Shown here: piece after piece, positions 1-10,618 of the stretch
Position numbering within the stretch: the stretch's first letter is position 1
Layout of the letters: each line of letters starts with the position of its first letter
Assembly: GCA_037127475.1 (NCBI GenBank)
Contig: CM073760.1
Location: forward strand, 11,371,536-11,435,535
Length of the DNA stretch: 64,000 bases
DNA from: Arma custos
Taxonomy: Eukaryota > Arthropoda > Insecta > Hemiptera > Pentatomidae
Direction: 5' to 3'
Position numbers and translations under genes: made by a program
Notes under the pieces: generated by a model
What the model was told of the DNA's origin: nothing
What the model saw: only the letters and a program-made list of their open reading frames with translations
Databases searched by the model: none

Positions 1-239
1 AAAAGTATAAAAGTAAAAAGTAATAAAAGTAAAATCTATGTAAATACAAATAAAAGGTATAAAAATATAACTGTGTGCTAATTATTATTTCACTTATATT
101 ATTAAAATTATCTATAGAGCCCGTACAGCCCATCATATATTTGATGTGATAGTAATAAATAAACTACTTTAAAACTTATATAATTATTGTTCGGAGTGTC
201 AGTAGAGAAGAAAACCGGACTAATGTTAATAATTGAAAT

Positions 240-965
240 TTACAAATTTGAATTTGAAACCTCCGTCGTAAACCGACTTTCTGTCCTCCTATATCTTTTA
301 ATAACATCCCACTGATTCTTGTAGAACAGTTCCGGTACTTAGGACTACACCTCGACAAAAGATTAACTTGGAATCCCCATACTAGACTGAAACGACAAGA
401 AACAGCTCGCCGTTTTAAGCTACTTCAACATTTACTAGACAAATACTCTAAGCTCGCAATTAATTACAAAAGACTCATATACATGACAGTTATCAGACCT
501 ATTTGGACTAACGGGGTAGAGCTTTGGGGCTCCACTAAGCCATCGAATTCTAATCTTATTCAATCTTCACAATCCAAAATCCTTCGTAAAATCCTCAATC
601 CTCAACGATACATAGGTATACCATACTTTGTTACAAATAAAGTCATCCATAATGACCTTAATGTCCCATTTATTGCTGATTTGACCCGAATCCGATATCA
701 ATCTTTCCATGAAAAACTTCATTTCCACTCAAACCCCCTAGTTTCAAGCACAGCAACCTCTTCAATTCCTGATAATCCTCCGAAGACTCTGAAAAGAAGA
801 TGGCCTCGTGAACTTTTGATTTGAGTACTACCACTGGATAGTTTCTTTACTTGTATTTTTTCAAGCAAATATGTAAAATTCATCCTATTTACTTGTATAG
901 GACTTATAATTTGTAATTGTATTTATATAATACAGTTGTAAATTACATTGAATAATAAAAAAAAA
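240..965 (+). mobile_element. Jockey-type LINE, 5'-truncated copy 1
   Basis: This is the C-terminal end of a non-LTR retrotransposon reverse transcriptase plus 3' UTR and poly(A). One frame stays open from 258 to the stop at 824. It contains RYLGLHLDKRLTW and IRPIWTNGVELWG, the conserved post-catalytic region of Jockey-clade elements, and ends in KRRWPRELLI. The catalytic YADD segment is missing through 5' truncation. A short A tract precedes 966. AATTGAAAT occurs on both sides (231-239 and 966-974) and reads as the target-site duplication. It is the same family as the copy at 54381, and it is dead. Confidence 0.88.
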
Positions 966-967
966 AA

Positions 968-1453
968 TTGAAATAATTCAGACCATAATTGATATAGAAA
1001 TACAAAAAAGAAAGAATTTATTCCCACAGATATTCCGAAGTATTGAGTTTCCGCTTCCGTCGACTGTCTATTTAATTTTTTTTTAATGATAATTTTTTCC
1101 ATGAAGGTATTTTAAGTACCCATTTTATCGGGTATCATATTACACCTAGATCCCTCACCCCCCCCACCCCCGGCTGTCCTATAAACATTCATTTAAACGT
1201 TATTACAAAATATCAAAAGGCACAATATAAATTGTGCTAGGGCTATTGACGATTTTGTCATTTCATTACACTAGTCCAACTATAAGATTTAGAATTAAAA
1301 TGAGATATATAAACCGTGAGAATCTATTTTATTTTAGCCCATTCGAGACAATTTTTTTCGAACACGGTCCCCACGAGCGAATTTTTTTTTCTTTATATTG
1401 TTCATTTTCAATAAAAAAAACATGTTTACTGTGGAAATCACCCTATTCGTAAG
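968..1453. other. AT-rich spacer, nothing recognised
   Basis: Only homopolymer runs and a C-rich run near 1160-1172 are visible. The short open frame at 1234-1452 has no recognisable motif and many Phe/Ile codons, as expected by chance here. Confidence 0.5.
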
Positions 1454-1469
1454 TGAATTCACATAAATA

Positions 1470-1754
1470 AGACCATTGCACACCGGGTCTGCAGCTCGCT
1501 TCTCGGAAAATTTTTATTGCGAGGAGCGGATTGAACACCATTGCACACATGTAAAGTAAACTGAAAACATATCATTAAAAATGTATGAACATTTATTTCA
1601 AATATAGTTAGATAATATAAAATCGTTATTTTGCTTTCAATAACTGATAATTGCACATTACTGTTATTGCACACACGGTGTGCAGGCTGTCTTATAGCCT
1701 CACAATCAATTGTCGTAGCCTCGCACACCATGTGTGCAATCGGTCCCTAATGGG
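1470..1754. mobile_element. Possible piggyBac-like MITE end with TTGCACAC repeats
   Basis: The motif TTGCACAC or its complement recurs at about 1476, 1542, 1669 and 1725-1738, next to palindromes such as CACACCATGTGTG. The right edge reads GGTCCCTAATGGG followed by TTAA at 1755-1758. Seen from the other strand this is TTAA-CCC, the form of a piggyBac-type end. No matching left TTAA end was found, so the left limit is arbitrary and the class is tentative. Confidence 0.35.
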
Positions 1755-1780
1755 TTAAATAAAGAAACTTTTATCCTTAC

Positions 1781-1886
1781 CTTTTATTCATAAGTAATCT
1801 CCGTTACTTAACAATCACTGTTACTTAATAATAACCGTTAAATTATAATAATCACCATTACATTATAATAACCACTGTTAATTAGT
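1781..1886. repeat. Degenerate tandem array of a ~16-bp unit
   Basis: Units of the form TAATAATCACTGTTAC repeat imperfectly. The same unit reappears at 2427-2465, on the far side of the Penelope-like fragment, so that fragment seems to sit inside the array. Confidence 0.6.
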
Positions 1887-1887
1887 T

Positions 1888-2428
1888 AAGATAATTTCAA
1901 TTTCTGTTTTAGTTTGGAGACTTAATGGCCTTTCTTTGGAATTTTTTCACGGTCTTGACATTTATGTAAGGTCTCTTTTTACTTTTCGATATTAATATAT
2001 TTTGTGGAATAGCCATAAGTCCACTAGTTTCTTGATGATTTTCTTTTTTTTTCTTGCATTTTTACTTTCATTTTTTCATATGGTCTTTTGTCTTAAGTTT
2101 TTGTGTTGTTTACTATTATTTATTTTTTCCTGTTGTGTTTTTTCAAGTTTTCAAGTTTGTGAGTGTATGTTGAATTTTCATATTCTGGAGAATATATCAG
2201 CTGTTTTTATCTAACCTTATCCAGCCGGGGTCGAGTAACCTTCCTTATGATTCATTAGTTGCATTTGAGGAGGTGGTGGGATGTTTCATGGGTGCATTAT
2301 TCATGTTTTGTTTTGCTGTTATTTTCTTTCTACCCTGAGGATGCCTGAATGGGCGAAATATTGGACAGATAATTTCAATTTCTTTTTTAGTTTGGAGAGC
2401 TTTTCGTTGGAATGTTTCCACGGTCTTA
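1888..2428. mobile_element. Penelope-like fragment with two direct repeats
   Basis: A segment of about 65 bp (ATAATTTCAATTTC, then TTAGTTTGGAG, then CACGGTCTT) occurs at 1889-1955 and again at 2369-2428, so it forms direct terminal repeats. Just before the second copy is CTGAGGA-T-GCC...GGC-GAAA (2335-2358), the hammerhead-like motif also seen in the clearer terminal repeats of this window. No coding region is left. The assignment to Penelope-like elements is inference from the motif and the repeat arrangement. Confidence 0.45.
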
Positions 2429-2466
2429 ATAATCACTGTTACTTAGTAATTATCGTTACTTCTTAA

Positions 2467-2849
2467 AGCTCATAGATTCCTGTCTAAGCATGCAGCAAAT
2501 AAATCAAAATCATATTTCATAAGCCTTCTTAAATAAGCTAGACAAGCATAATCAACCGACAGGTATTCACCCCACCTTGGAAAGTCCAGACTCTAAGGCC
2601 TGAATATATCCATAAATTAAGGAAAATATTTAAATTTTATTTGAGTTGAAAATCCCTAAACTAACAAACTTAGCATAGGAGATGACTGCATCGCTTGATA
2701 CCTCCAGTTCTGGAATAAAGATGGCATTATGCTTTTAACCAGGAATGTATATAAGGTATATAAGTTTATTATAATCAGAAAAATATTACACAATTATTTT
2801 ATATTATACTGAGATAATATTGTGCGTAAATCGAGTTTTATGATTCCTT
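2467..2849. other. Spacer, nothing recognised
   Basis: No open frame, terminal repeat or known motif was seen. Confidence 0.5.
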
Positions 2850-3170
2850 TTTCGGGCGTTTGGTTTCAAAACAGGTTACATCAATTTTCAAAAATTTTCT
2901 AGGAATGATCAAAAAATATTCGATTTTAGAAAATAATCAATTTAACATTTTTTTTTGTATTGTTTTACTAAAAACACACTTCACACAATAATTATTGTAA
3001 AATTTCTATTATTATTATTACATATTTTTTTTTTAAATCTCATTTGTTATAAAAAATATGTTGGAGATACTTTGATCTCAAAATATCGATACCTGGTTAG
3101 TTTATGGTTGATAAAAAATAAATAAAAATTGACGTTTTTAAAACCAAATCCCTTTAATCAATATAGAAAA

Positions 3171-3234
<64 letters not shown>

Positions 3235-3420
3235 AGGATTTTTCATACATCAAACATTTTCATTTAATGTAACGGTTGTAACCAATTTTGAATTTGTAAC
3301 AAATTTGGAATCTTTTGATATTGATTTTTGAATGATTTAGACGGTTTTGAAACAATAATATCTAATACATCATTTCTTGAAAACAGATAATGAAGGTAGT
3401 TTCGTTTTTTAATGATAGTT
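2850..3420 (-). repeat. Dispersed repeat X with embedded (TA)n, copy 1
   Basis: Its reverse complement aligns with 35540-36100 along the whole length. Shared blocks include GATGTATTAGAT, TTTCAAAACCGTCTA, TTTGATGTATGAAAAAT and, after the TA tract, GGTATCGATATTTT. The (TA)n microsatellite (3174-3230) lies at the same internal position in both copies, so it belongs to the element. There is no open frame. The class is unknown, and exact ends were not determined. Confidence 0.75.
3174..3230. repeat. (TA)n microsatellite
   Basis: About 28 uninterrupted AT dinucleotides, internal to dispersed repeat X. Confidence 0.98.
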
Positions 3421-3893
3421 AAAGCATTGTTATATTATTTAGGAAGGTATTTTTCTCCTATGAGTGTGACTGATTTTCAAAGGTGGGACTCCGAAAAATA
3501 GAATTCCCTTATGTTTCTTTTGTAGGCATCGCTTCTCGAAATCAATGAACCATTATGATCGCGAAACTCGGGAAAAACCTATAATGATATATTTTATCCT
3601 GAAGGAAAATAATATTGAGTTTCATATTATTCGGAAGATGTAGCAGCAATTTTCCGAGATTTTCCAATAGATTGTTACTGAATAGGAAACTTCCGTTGAG
3701 TACAGGAAGAGGAAATCAAAGACTCCTTTACTTTGATAAGGCGTCCAATCTTGGATGCTTTATTACACCTAATATCCTCTTTATATAAATATAAATATAT
3801 ATATATTAGGTTTACTGTATTAAAATTATTTTTATCCCCAGTTGATACAAAAACATATGTTTTTGGCTCAATTAATTAGGACTTAAGTACGTC
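3421..3893. other. AT-rich spacer, nothing recognised
   Basis: No open frame or repeat end is visible apart from a short TA tract near 3790-3806. Confidence 0.5.
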
Positions 3894-3894
3894 A

Positions 3895-4197
3895 AAAGAA
3901 GATCCTGTACCACCACTACAATCCGTGAACGGGTCTGGGGTTCAGTACATGGTAGAGACTGCACTGTTTCATGGACAGTGGTTCTGCAAGGAGGTGACAT
4001 GTCCTAGGTCAAGATTATTTTGGGTACACTATTTTTATAATATTTTATAGAGACTGGGTGAGCCCCAGAAGGGTTCTAGATCCCATATGATCCATCTACC
4101 GCCGCAAACAGACCAAAGTACTGCCTGCAGCGGGATTTGGCCCAGGGTTTCCAGCATGGCAACTCAGTGCTCTACCACTTAGACACTCCGCTTCTTC
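3895..4197 (-). mobile_element. SINE-B (tRNA-derived), near full length
   Basis: Read on the minus strand, the head GTCTAAGTGGTAGAGCACTG resembles a tRNA D-arm with an A box, followed by a T-arm-like region. The body contains GGGGCTCACCCAGTCTCTAT, then a pyrimidine-rich part, and ends in CTCTACCATGTACTGAACCC and a GTAGTGGTGGTAC tail. At least ten other copies in this window share head, body and tail. It is a Pol III-type non-autonomous retroelement with no coding capacity. Confidence 0.8.
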
Positions 4198-4665
4198 GTA
4201 GATCAAACTTATCATTATTCCCAGCAATATTTTTTCAAAAATAATTGTTATTTTAAAAACCTATTGCTGGGGAAATAACGATATTCTTCAGTCCCTAAGT
4301 GCATAAATAACTATTAACATCACCAAATATTATCATTAATTGTAAAGGTTGATTGATTACTAGAAACAAATTATAGCTTTATTATGCTAGACAATACGTA
4401 GAATGAATTGACAATTTTTTTATGATTCTCTACATTAGACGTTCTACTGTCAGATACTGTCTTGTTTAAAATAAAATGTGTTCTGTAAAAAAAAATAATA
4501 ATTCCAGAGGTGCCTAGAATTCCCCCTCCAAAAAAAAAAGAAAAAGAAACCCTCTTGAAAAACTCTTAGGAAGAGACTAAGGATATCAAAGAATTTAAAT
4601 TTGTAAAGGAATGTATGAAATAAACTTTAGCTCGTGTCATCTCAACCTGTACCGTTTTTCTTGTC

Positions 4666-4707
<42 letters not shown>

Positions 4708-4935
4708 TATACATATTTTTAAAAATATTTAATTTTTTTCTAAATATTTAAAATTTTAATTACCATAACTGAAGACTAAATAAACCTAGATCAGTGTTAC
4801 AAGGCAACGCTGATAAAATGTTGCATTACTAACAACTTTTTTCATTTGTAGAGATTAAATTCGTCACATTTACATATTTGTTTTATGGATTCTCAATTGT
4901 AATATAAAGCAGAATGTAAAAAAAAAAAAAAAAAA
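4198..4935. other. AT-rich spacer with simple repeats
   Basis: Holds a (TA)n tract at about 4672-4700 and a poly(A) run at 4918-4937. Nothing else was recognised. Confidence 0.55.
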
Positions 4936-4937
4936 AA

Positions 4938-6062
4938 TGGTAATTATTCCGCAGGTTGTTGTTACAAATTGAGTCACAAATTTTACATTTTAATTCGTTT
5001 ATCTTTTAATTTTTTCCAAAAATACAACTTGTCAAGAGCATTAGAATGGAAAAGAGAATATAATTATGGAAAATGAGTAGATTTCGGTAATCATTTCATT
5101 CAGAAATGAACGTTTCAACAGGCATATATTATCTACTAGCTTATGCCCGTGGGTCGCTCGCATGGAATTTGGTCTGCCACATAAAGTTTCGTGAAAGATC
5201 ATTTTAAATAAATAATTTAATTATTTTTTTAAAATATAAGTTACTCGTACATCCTAAATTTCAGATATCGATCTTCAAAACTGACGGATCCTGACAACCT
5301 TTGAACCGCTATTATATTAAAGGGGAAACCCTTGGGGTGGAATTTTTCCAAATTTCTTTCTTAAATTATACAATGAACCTTTCTACAAATTTCAAGATGC
5401 TAAGTTCCTGATTTGCCTTTAATTATGTGCTATAAAGGGGGGGCACATGCCCCCGTGCCCCCACATAAATCTGCCTTTTCTGTAGCCTATGAAGTATAAC
5501 CTATTTTACTCAATTAGTTTCATCCAAATACGTTCACTAGTTTTTGCGTGAATGAGTAAGAAACATTCGCATTTATAATATTAGTAGGATATCGAAACAA
5601 TAGTTTCACCCATGTTCTTTCTGCAATTTTAACCACTATTATCATGTGATTTGCCTTTAATTATGTACTATAATGGATTCTCCACAGTACCTAAAAAACT
5701 GTCAGGAGGGCACGTGCCTACGTGCACCCCCCCCCTCTAAATCCGCGCTTGCTATAGCCTATGTGTTATTCTGATGTATAACCTATATTACTGTAAAGTT
5801 TCATCCAAATCCGACAAGTAGTTTTTGCGTGAAAGAGAGACAAACATACAAACTTTCACATTTATAATATTAATAAGATACTTTGAACTGTTAGTTGAAA
5901 CTTTTATTTATTGATGAAATGATTACCGAAATCTAATCATTACCCATGATTACAATCTCTTTTCTAGAATAAAGCTCACGCTGTATTTTTGGAAAATATT
6001 AAGAATGAATAAATAAACTTGTTGTAACTCAACTTGAAGCGACAACCTACGGAACAGATACA
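4938..6062. mobile_element. Foldback (FB) element copy 1, split by a nested element
   Basis: The left arm (4938-5130) begins GGTAATTATTCCGCAGGTTG. The right arm (about 5890-6062) is its inverted complement, ending in GCGACAACCTACGGAAC. Inside the arms lie the conserved blocks CATTCTCTTTTCC and ATGAAATGATTACCGAAATC (complement in the left arm). The centre is occupied by a 740-bp nested insertion. The two outer ends differ: ATTATTCC on the left and AACAGATAC on the right. No coding sequence was seen. The transposon class is unknown. Confidence 0.72.
5138..5880 (+). mobile_element. CTAG element nested in FB copy 1, with tandem 3' module
   Basis: It starts ACTAGCTTATGCCCGTGG and carries TGGAATTTGGTCTGCCAC, a G-run/C-run hairpin (about 5436-5462) and the 3' end TTTATAATATTAGTAGGAT (about 5573-5591). 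The 3' module then repeats to about 5880. Short elements with this start and end are widespread in insect genomes. I leave the class (Helitron-like or LINE-derived) open. No protein is encoded. Confidence 0.75.
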
Positions 6063-6640
6063 AATATTCTTTCCCTAGATGAATTTCAAATATTGGTTGA
6101 ACTTAATAATTATTATTCTTAACACTTTAACGTCAGCTCATACAAAATATGTATGATGTTACCCCCGAAAGTTTTTGGCTACTAATTATAGCAATCCTAT
6201 TACACCCAGTCCAATTCCTTTCAATTCGATTTAACGTTTATCCGAAGGAGAAAAACATAAATTATTTAAAATATCGGAAATAAGGGATGGGATCATCGCG
6301 TTTGTTATACGAATAAAATTTGAAAACCTCTATTTTATGTGTAAGATTTGACAAAATGTATTTACAAATAAGTAAATGTGTTGTTCTTCTCGTAAATATG
6401 TCGTTTAAAGCGCGTAATTGGATATATTGAATTATTTCATGAATTTACATAAAGCTTGTTTAAATTAATTCTTCAAAATTAATGCCGGACCTTGGCCGTG
6501 TAAATTTCAAGTAACATAATATTATTATTAGTGTTAGTAAATTATTAAATATCGAAAAGTTTTTTTTTTCATTATAAAGATGCCTCACTCAGAAAAATAT
6601 AACTGTTTTATCAATTCTCTCCTGAAGAAGTTGAAAAGCC
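6063..6640. other. Spacer, nothing recognised
   Basis: AT-rich, with no repeat end or coding signal seen. Confidence 0.5.
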
Positions 6641-6644
6641 CCGA

Positions 6645-6850
6645 TAGCTTATTACTCTTTCGCATCTTCAACTTCCTTAATCCCGATTTAGACCACGGGA
6701 CGACCCGCTTGGGAAAGTTTCCTCAGGATCCTGGCGACCCAGTGTCCTCCCTGGACATCCACTTAGCCGGAGGACTGAAACATGTCCCGGATCGGAAGAA
6801 CTTTTAATGAAAGTAGTGCGGCCGGTTGTTGGCCTGTCTGGGTTCAATTC
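6645..6850. other. Locally GC-rich island of unknown origin
   Basis: About 200 bp clearly richer in G+C than its surroundings, including GGGACGACCCGC, CTCAGGATCCTGGCGACCC and GTCCCGGATCGGAAG. Overlapping open frames of 75-77 codons exist on both strands, which is typical of GC-rich non-coding DNA. It has the density of a SINE body, but no internal promoter boxes or second copy in this window were found. Confidence 0.45.
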
Positions 6851-6910
6851 CACGATATATTTAGTCTTTTTTTCCCTTGGAGAATCCTCAAAGATAACTA
6901 AGGAAAGCAA

Positions 6911-7620
6911 TTTAGAATTTTTTCTAAGAGGTATAAATTTATGGAGTATCTATTGGTATCATTTATCATCAATTTTAATTCTCTAAAGTATTAATTACGA
7001 TTGTAGGATACAAGGATTTTTTTATTATTTGTCAAAAAGTGTCGAAAAACTCTTCTTTTTTTTTCTGAAAATTGTATACATCGGTAATTATTTCATCTAG
7101 AAATGAATTTTTCAACAATCATATCTACAACCCCGGTGAATAAATGTTTAAGTCAGATTTTGCCCAGAGAGAGTTAACTGCTTTTAGATAACAGAAATCG
7201 TATCATTCTCTTAAAGCCTTTGACTTGAAATGAAGTTGTAATATAAGCAATAACTCCTTTTCAAGCCCATGCTTTACTTAGCTCCTTATTCACTATGAAA
7301 ATAACTCGATTCCGCCTAGTTAAGTACAAGAAACTCCTTTTTGAGAAAATTAGACTTAACCATTTATTCACCTGGTCTGTAAATATATCATCTATAATTC
7401 GAATATTGTTTTCATAACCATTCATCATTTAACAACGTTTACATGTTGTCTGTTAAGTATTTCTTTTATCTTAATAATTTTCATTTTATAATAAAAGTAA
7501 TTATCGTATACAATTATTTTTTTTAAAGTAATATTTCGTTGTATATGGATTTTTAATTATATATGAATTTTTCATTTATATGATTTAATATTCTTTTTAT
7601 ATTATTATTATTATTATGAA
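6911..7620. other. AT-rich spacer with a small FB remnant
   Basis: TCGGTAATTATTTCATCTAG and the following ATGAATTTTTCAAC (about 7081-7115) match the inner end of the FB arm. The rest is unassigned. Confidence 0.45.
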
Positions 7621-7621
7621 G

Positions 7622-7690
7622 AGATCAGGATGTAGAGTGCTGAGTCATGCTCAAGGTTTTGGGCACCCTTAATTGGGGGAATACTTGGTG
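7622..7690 (+). mobile_element. SINE-B fragment
   Basis: Contains the GTAGAGTGCTGAGT head of SINE-B followed by a partial body. It is truncated and next to a minus-strand copy. Confidence 0.5.
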
Positions 7691-7744
7691 GTTGAATGTC
7701 ACCTCTCTACAGATCTGTTGCTTAAGAAACAGTACTAAGTCCAC

Positions 7745-8255
7745 CATGTATTGAACCCGATACCATCCATGACGGTCTTGGGTTCAGTACATGATAGAGA
7801 CTGATTTATACCAGAGACAATGGCTAAGTAAGGATGTGAGGTACTTCTGTTCTAACGCCACCACCGGTATAGGACAATCTTCTACGCACGCGCAAGCAGA
7901 TATATTTTATAACAGTTATATTTCTAACAGTAACAGTTATATTTTTTACAGATTTATTGTTCTTGTATTATAACCACCCCTAAACACCCCAATAAAAATA
8001 TTTAAAAACGTTATCCAAGATAACTGTTAGAATATAACTGTTATAAAATATAACTGCTTGAACATGCGTATAAGATTGCCGTTTACCGGTGGTGGAGTTA
8101 GAAACAAGTACCTACCGGATGTGACTTTACAGATTCTCAACTTTACAGAGGCTGTTAACAGGTTGAATAATTTATCTGAAACAGTCGGATTCAAACATGA
8201 AATCTTCAGCATAGCAACTTAGCGCTCTATAACCGAGCTAATCCGCTTTCTAAAA
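7745..8255 (-). mobile_element. SINE-B copy split by a MITE
   Basis: The 3' portion (TTCAGTACATGATAGAGACTG on the plus strand, near 7781-7801) and the tRNA-like head (ending near 8250) flank an inserted MITE at 7840-8116. Removing the insert and one GGATGTGA restores a continuous SINE body. The order of events is therefore SINE first, MITE second. Confidence 0.75.
7840..8116. mobile_element. GGTAC-ended MITE, 8-bp duplication GGATGTGA
   Basis: The left end reads GGTACTTCTGTTCTAACGCC. The right end, inverted, reads GGTAGGTACTTGTTTCTAAC, apparently with four extra bases. Terminal inverted repeats continue for about 70 bp through CCACCACCGGT and AGCAG-TATATTTTATAACAG. GGATGTGA is directly repeated at 7832-7839 and 8117-8124. 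An 8-bp duplication with a GG start fits the Merlin superfamily; hAT also makes 8 bp but its ends usually start CAG. It is non-autonomous and of the same family as 28030-28725. Confidence 0.82.
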
Positions 8256-8278
8256 GGGAATAAAAATAGATTATCAAC

Positions 8279-8280
<2 letters not shown>

Positions 8281-8316
<36 letters not shown>
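8281..8316. repeat. (TA)n microsatellite
   Basis: An uninterrupted TA tract. Confidence 0.97.
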
Positions 8317-8318
<2 letters not shown>

Positions 8319-8454
8319 CAAAGTCATGTCAATGCCAATAAAATAAAAACAATCTAAAAATTTAGCTAACTATATTGGACAACTTCAGATCAACTAATTG
8401 TAGAAAGTTAGGGGGAAATTAAGAAGGGAATCTGTTCCATAGGTTGCCCCTTCA

Positions 8455-8668
8455 AAATGTTAGTTGAAACATTGATATCTAGATGAAATGATTATCGAAG
8501 TATACGCATTTCTCATAATTACATTCTCTTTTCCGTACTAAAGCTCAAACACAATAACTTTAACTTGTATAACAATAACTTGTATTTTGGAAAATATTAA
8601 AAGGGAAACGAATAAAAACTTAAAACATGTCGAAGCGACAACCTGCGGAATAATTACCTTTAGAAAAA
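8455..8668 (-). mobile_element. FB element, single arm
   Basis: Matches one FB arm from TTAGTTGAAAC and GATGAAATGATTATCGAAG to GCGACAACCTGCGGAATAATT. The partner arm is absent, so it is a half-element. Confidence 0.72.
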
Positions 8669-8755
8669 CTACGTGTATAGATAAGTCAATTAAAATTTGA
8701 AATAAAGAACTTTGAAAATCCACCGACTCAGGTTTTGCGATATAACACATTTTAT

Positions 8756-8960
8756 AACTAGGTTCTTAACGTAGGTTCTTAACTTCTCGTAACTACAAAA
8801 TAGGACTTTGAAAATAAACTCGTTCTAGGTTCTTAACTTCTCGTAACTACAAAATATGACTTTGAAAATAAAGTCTTAAAGCCAAATTAAAAAAAAAACA
8901 AAAAAAAAACTAGGTTCTTAGAAAGTAACAATATTTGACCAAAAAAAAAACAAAAAAAAA
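8756..8960. repeat. Two-unit tandem duplication and A/C-rich runs
   Basis: A ~60-bp unit (TAGGTTCTTAACTTCTCGTAACTACAAAATA, given here in overlapping description as GGTTCTTAACTTCTCG then GACTTTGAAAATAAA) is repeated side by side. Two A-rich runs of the form A(9)C-A(9) follow at about 8889-8909 and 8941-8960. No gene is involved. Confidence 0.75.
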
Positions 8961-9340
8961 CAATAGCGCGTTAATTAACATAAACAATGGCTTTAATTAA
9001 TTTTTAAATTAATTTAAAAATAAATTAAAGCGAAGCATGGTCTAACATCTCTTAAACTAAAGGCTATTAACGATCGCCTCCATAAATTACAAGAAGACAT
9101 AAAACCTATCCCTGCACAATTAGAATATAAATTGTACACTGTTTATTCGTTGATTCTATATATAATGACTACAAATTACGCAGTTTATATTAATGTACTA
9201 AATAGAAATTACGTTCTTAATGTGACGTATTACACGTACATTAAAGCAGTTACTATTAACAATCACTTGTTTATTCATTAAGTACTATTAACCACCGATA
9301 CAGTATATAAAATAGAATATGTATATATATATATACATAT
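8961..9340. other. AT-rich spacer, nothing recognised
   Basis: No repeat ends or coding signals were found. Confidence 0.5.
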
Positions 9341-9344
9341 ACCC

Positions 9345-9600
9345 ACTAAAACCCATGAAGGTTCTTCGGTCCAATACATGGTAGAGACTGTACTGCTGGA
9401 CACGGTTGTGATTTTTCTTAGATCACGCTCTACCGCCATGTTTCTCCTAAAAAAAAAGTGGCCAATTTATAGAGTCTGTGCGAGCCCCAGGAAGTTCTGT
9501 AGATCCCTCAGGGTCGACAGAAAAAATAATTTATCTGCCACAACCCGATTTGGACCCAAGAGCTTAAGAATACCGCACTCTATACAATGAGCTACCCCAC
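9345..9600 (-). mobile_element. SINE-B copy
   Basis: Carries the inverted tail GGTCCAATACATGGTAGAGA, the body TCTGTGCGAGCCCCAGGAAG and a degenerate tRNA-like head with CACAACCCGATTTGGACCC, where a B box would lie. Confidence 0.75.
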
Positions 9601-9702
9601 TTCCAAAATTAGTTAAAAATCGATTATAATTAAATTGAAAAAGTCGAGAAATTAAGTAAATATTTGAAGATAGAGCGATGTAATTAATTATAAAATAAAA
9701 TA

Positions 9703-10108
9703 TTTGATATCTGTTCTGCAGGTTGTCGCTTCGAGTTGAGTTACAACAAGTATTAACTTTTTATTCGTTTCATTTTTAATATTTTCCAGAAAGACAAGTT
9801 TTCGTGAGCTTTAGTGTGAAAAAGAGAATGAAATTATGGTTAATGGGTAATCATTTCATCAAGAAATAAAAGTTTCAACTAACATTCCAAAGTATAAATG
9901 ATATATCATATATGGTTTGTTGAAACGTTCATTTCTTGATGAAATGATTACCGAAATCTATTCGTTTTCTATAATTGCATTCTTTTTTCCATACTAACGC
10001 TCATGATAACTTGTATTTTGGGAAAATATTAAAAGGGAAACGAATGAAAAGTTATAACTTGTTGTGATAACTTGAAGTGACAACCTGCGGAATGATTACC
10101 ATATATTT
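9703..10108. mobile_element. FB element copy 2, complete inverted pair
   Basis: The arms 9703-9890 and 9920-10108 are inverted copies around a short AT-rich centre (ATGATATATCATATAT). The left tip reads ATATCTGTTCTGCAGGTTG; the right tip is ACCTGCGGAATGATTACC. It shows the unrearranged form of the element that is interrupted in copies 1 and 4. Confidence 0.78.
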
Positions 10109-10295
10109 TGTTGTCATATGTGGGAAATAATAATAATAGAAATAAAGTAAAAATTATTCTTATTTAAATTATTATTGTATATATAAATAAACGGCTTAGC
10201 GAAGCTGAAGACATGATGGAAATTTCAACAGTAGGCCTCAATGCATCCCTCCCGCTTACACTTCGGACGCATAATAATCTCGACGCTACCATTTC
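10109..10295. other. Spacer between two FB copies
   Basis: AT-rich; includes a moderately GC-rich patch (about 10230-10290) with no recognised motif. Confidence 0.4.
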
Positions 10296-10618
10296 AAAAT
10301 GTTTGCAGGCTGTCGCTTCGAGATGAGTTACAACAGGTTTTTATAGCTATAATTATGGGTAATGATTAGATTTTGGTAACAATTTCATCAAGAAATAAAA
10401 GGTTCAACGAATATTCGAAATATAGATGATATATGTTTGTTGAAACTTTCATTTATAGATGGAACGATTACCGAAATATTCACATTTCACATAATTGCAT
10501 TCTCTTTTCCTTACTAAAGCTCACGATGACTTATATTTTTGCAAAATACTAATAGAGAAACGAATGAAAAGTTTAAGCTTGTAACTCAACTCATAGCGAC
10601 AACCTGCGGAATAATTAC
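10296..10618. mobile_element. FB element copy 3, left arm deleted internally
   Basis: The left arm starts GCAGGCTGTCGCTTCGAG and lacks the middle segment; the right arm is full (to GCGACAACCTGCGGAATAAT). Arms meet at GATGATATATG. Confidence 0.75.

Noticed and set aside
6580..6910. Opposing 75-77 codon frames as a small gene
   Set aside because: Both strands are open only because the block is GC-rich; no recognisable domain and no supporting signals.
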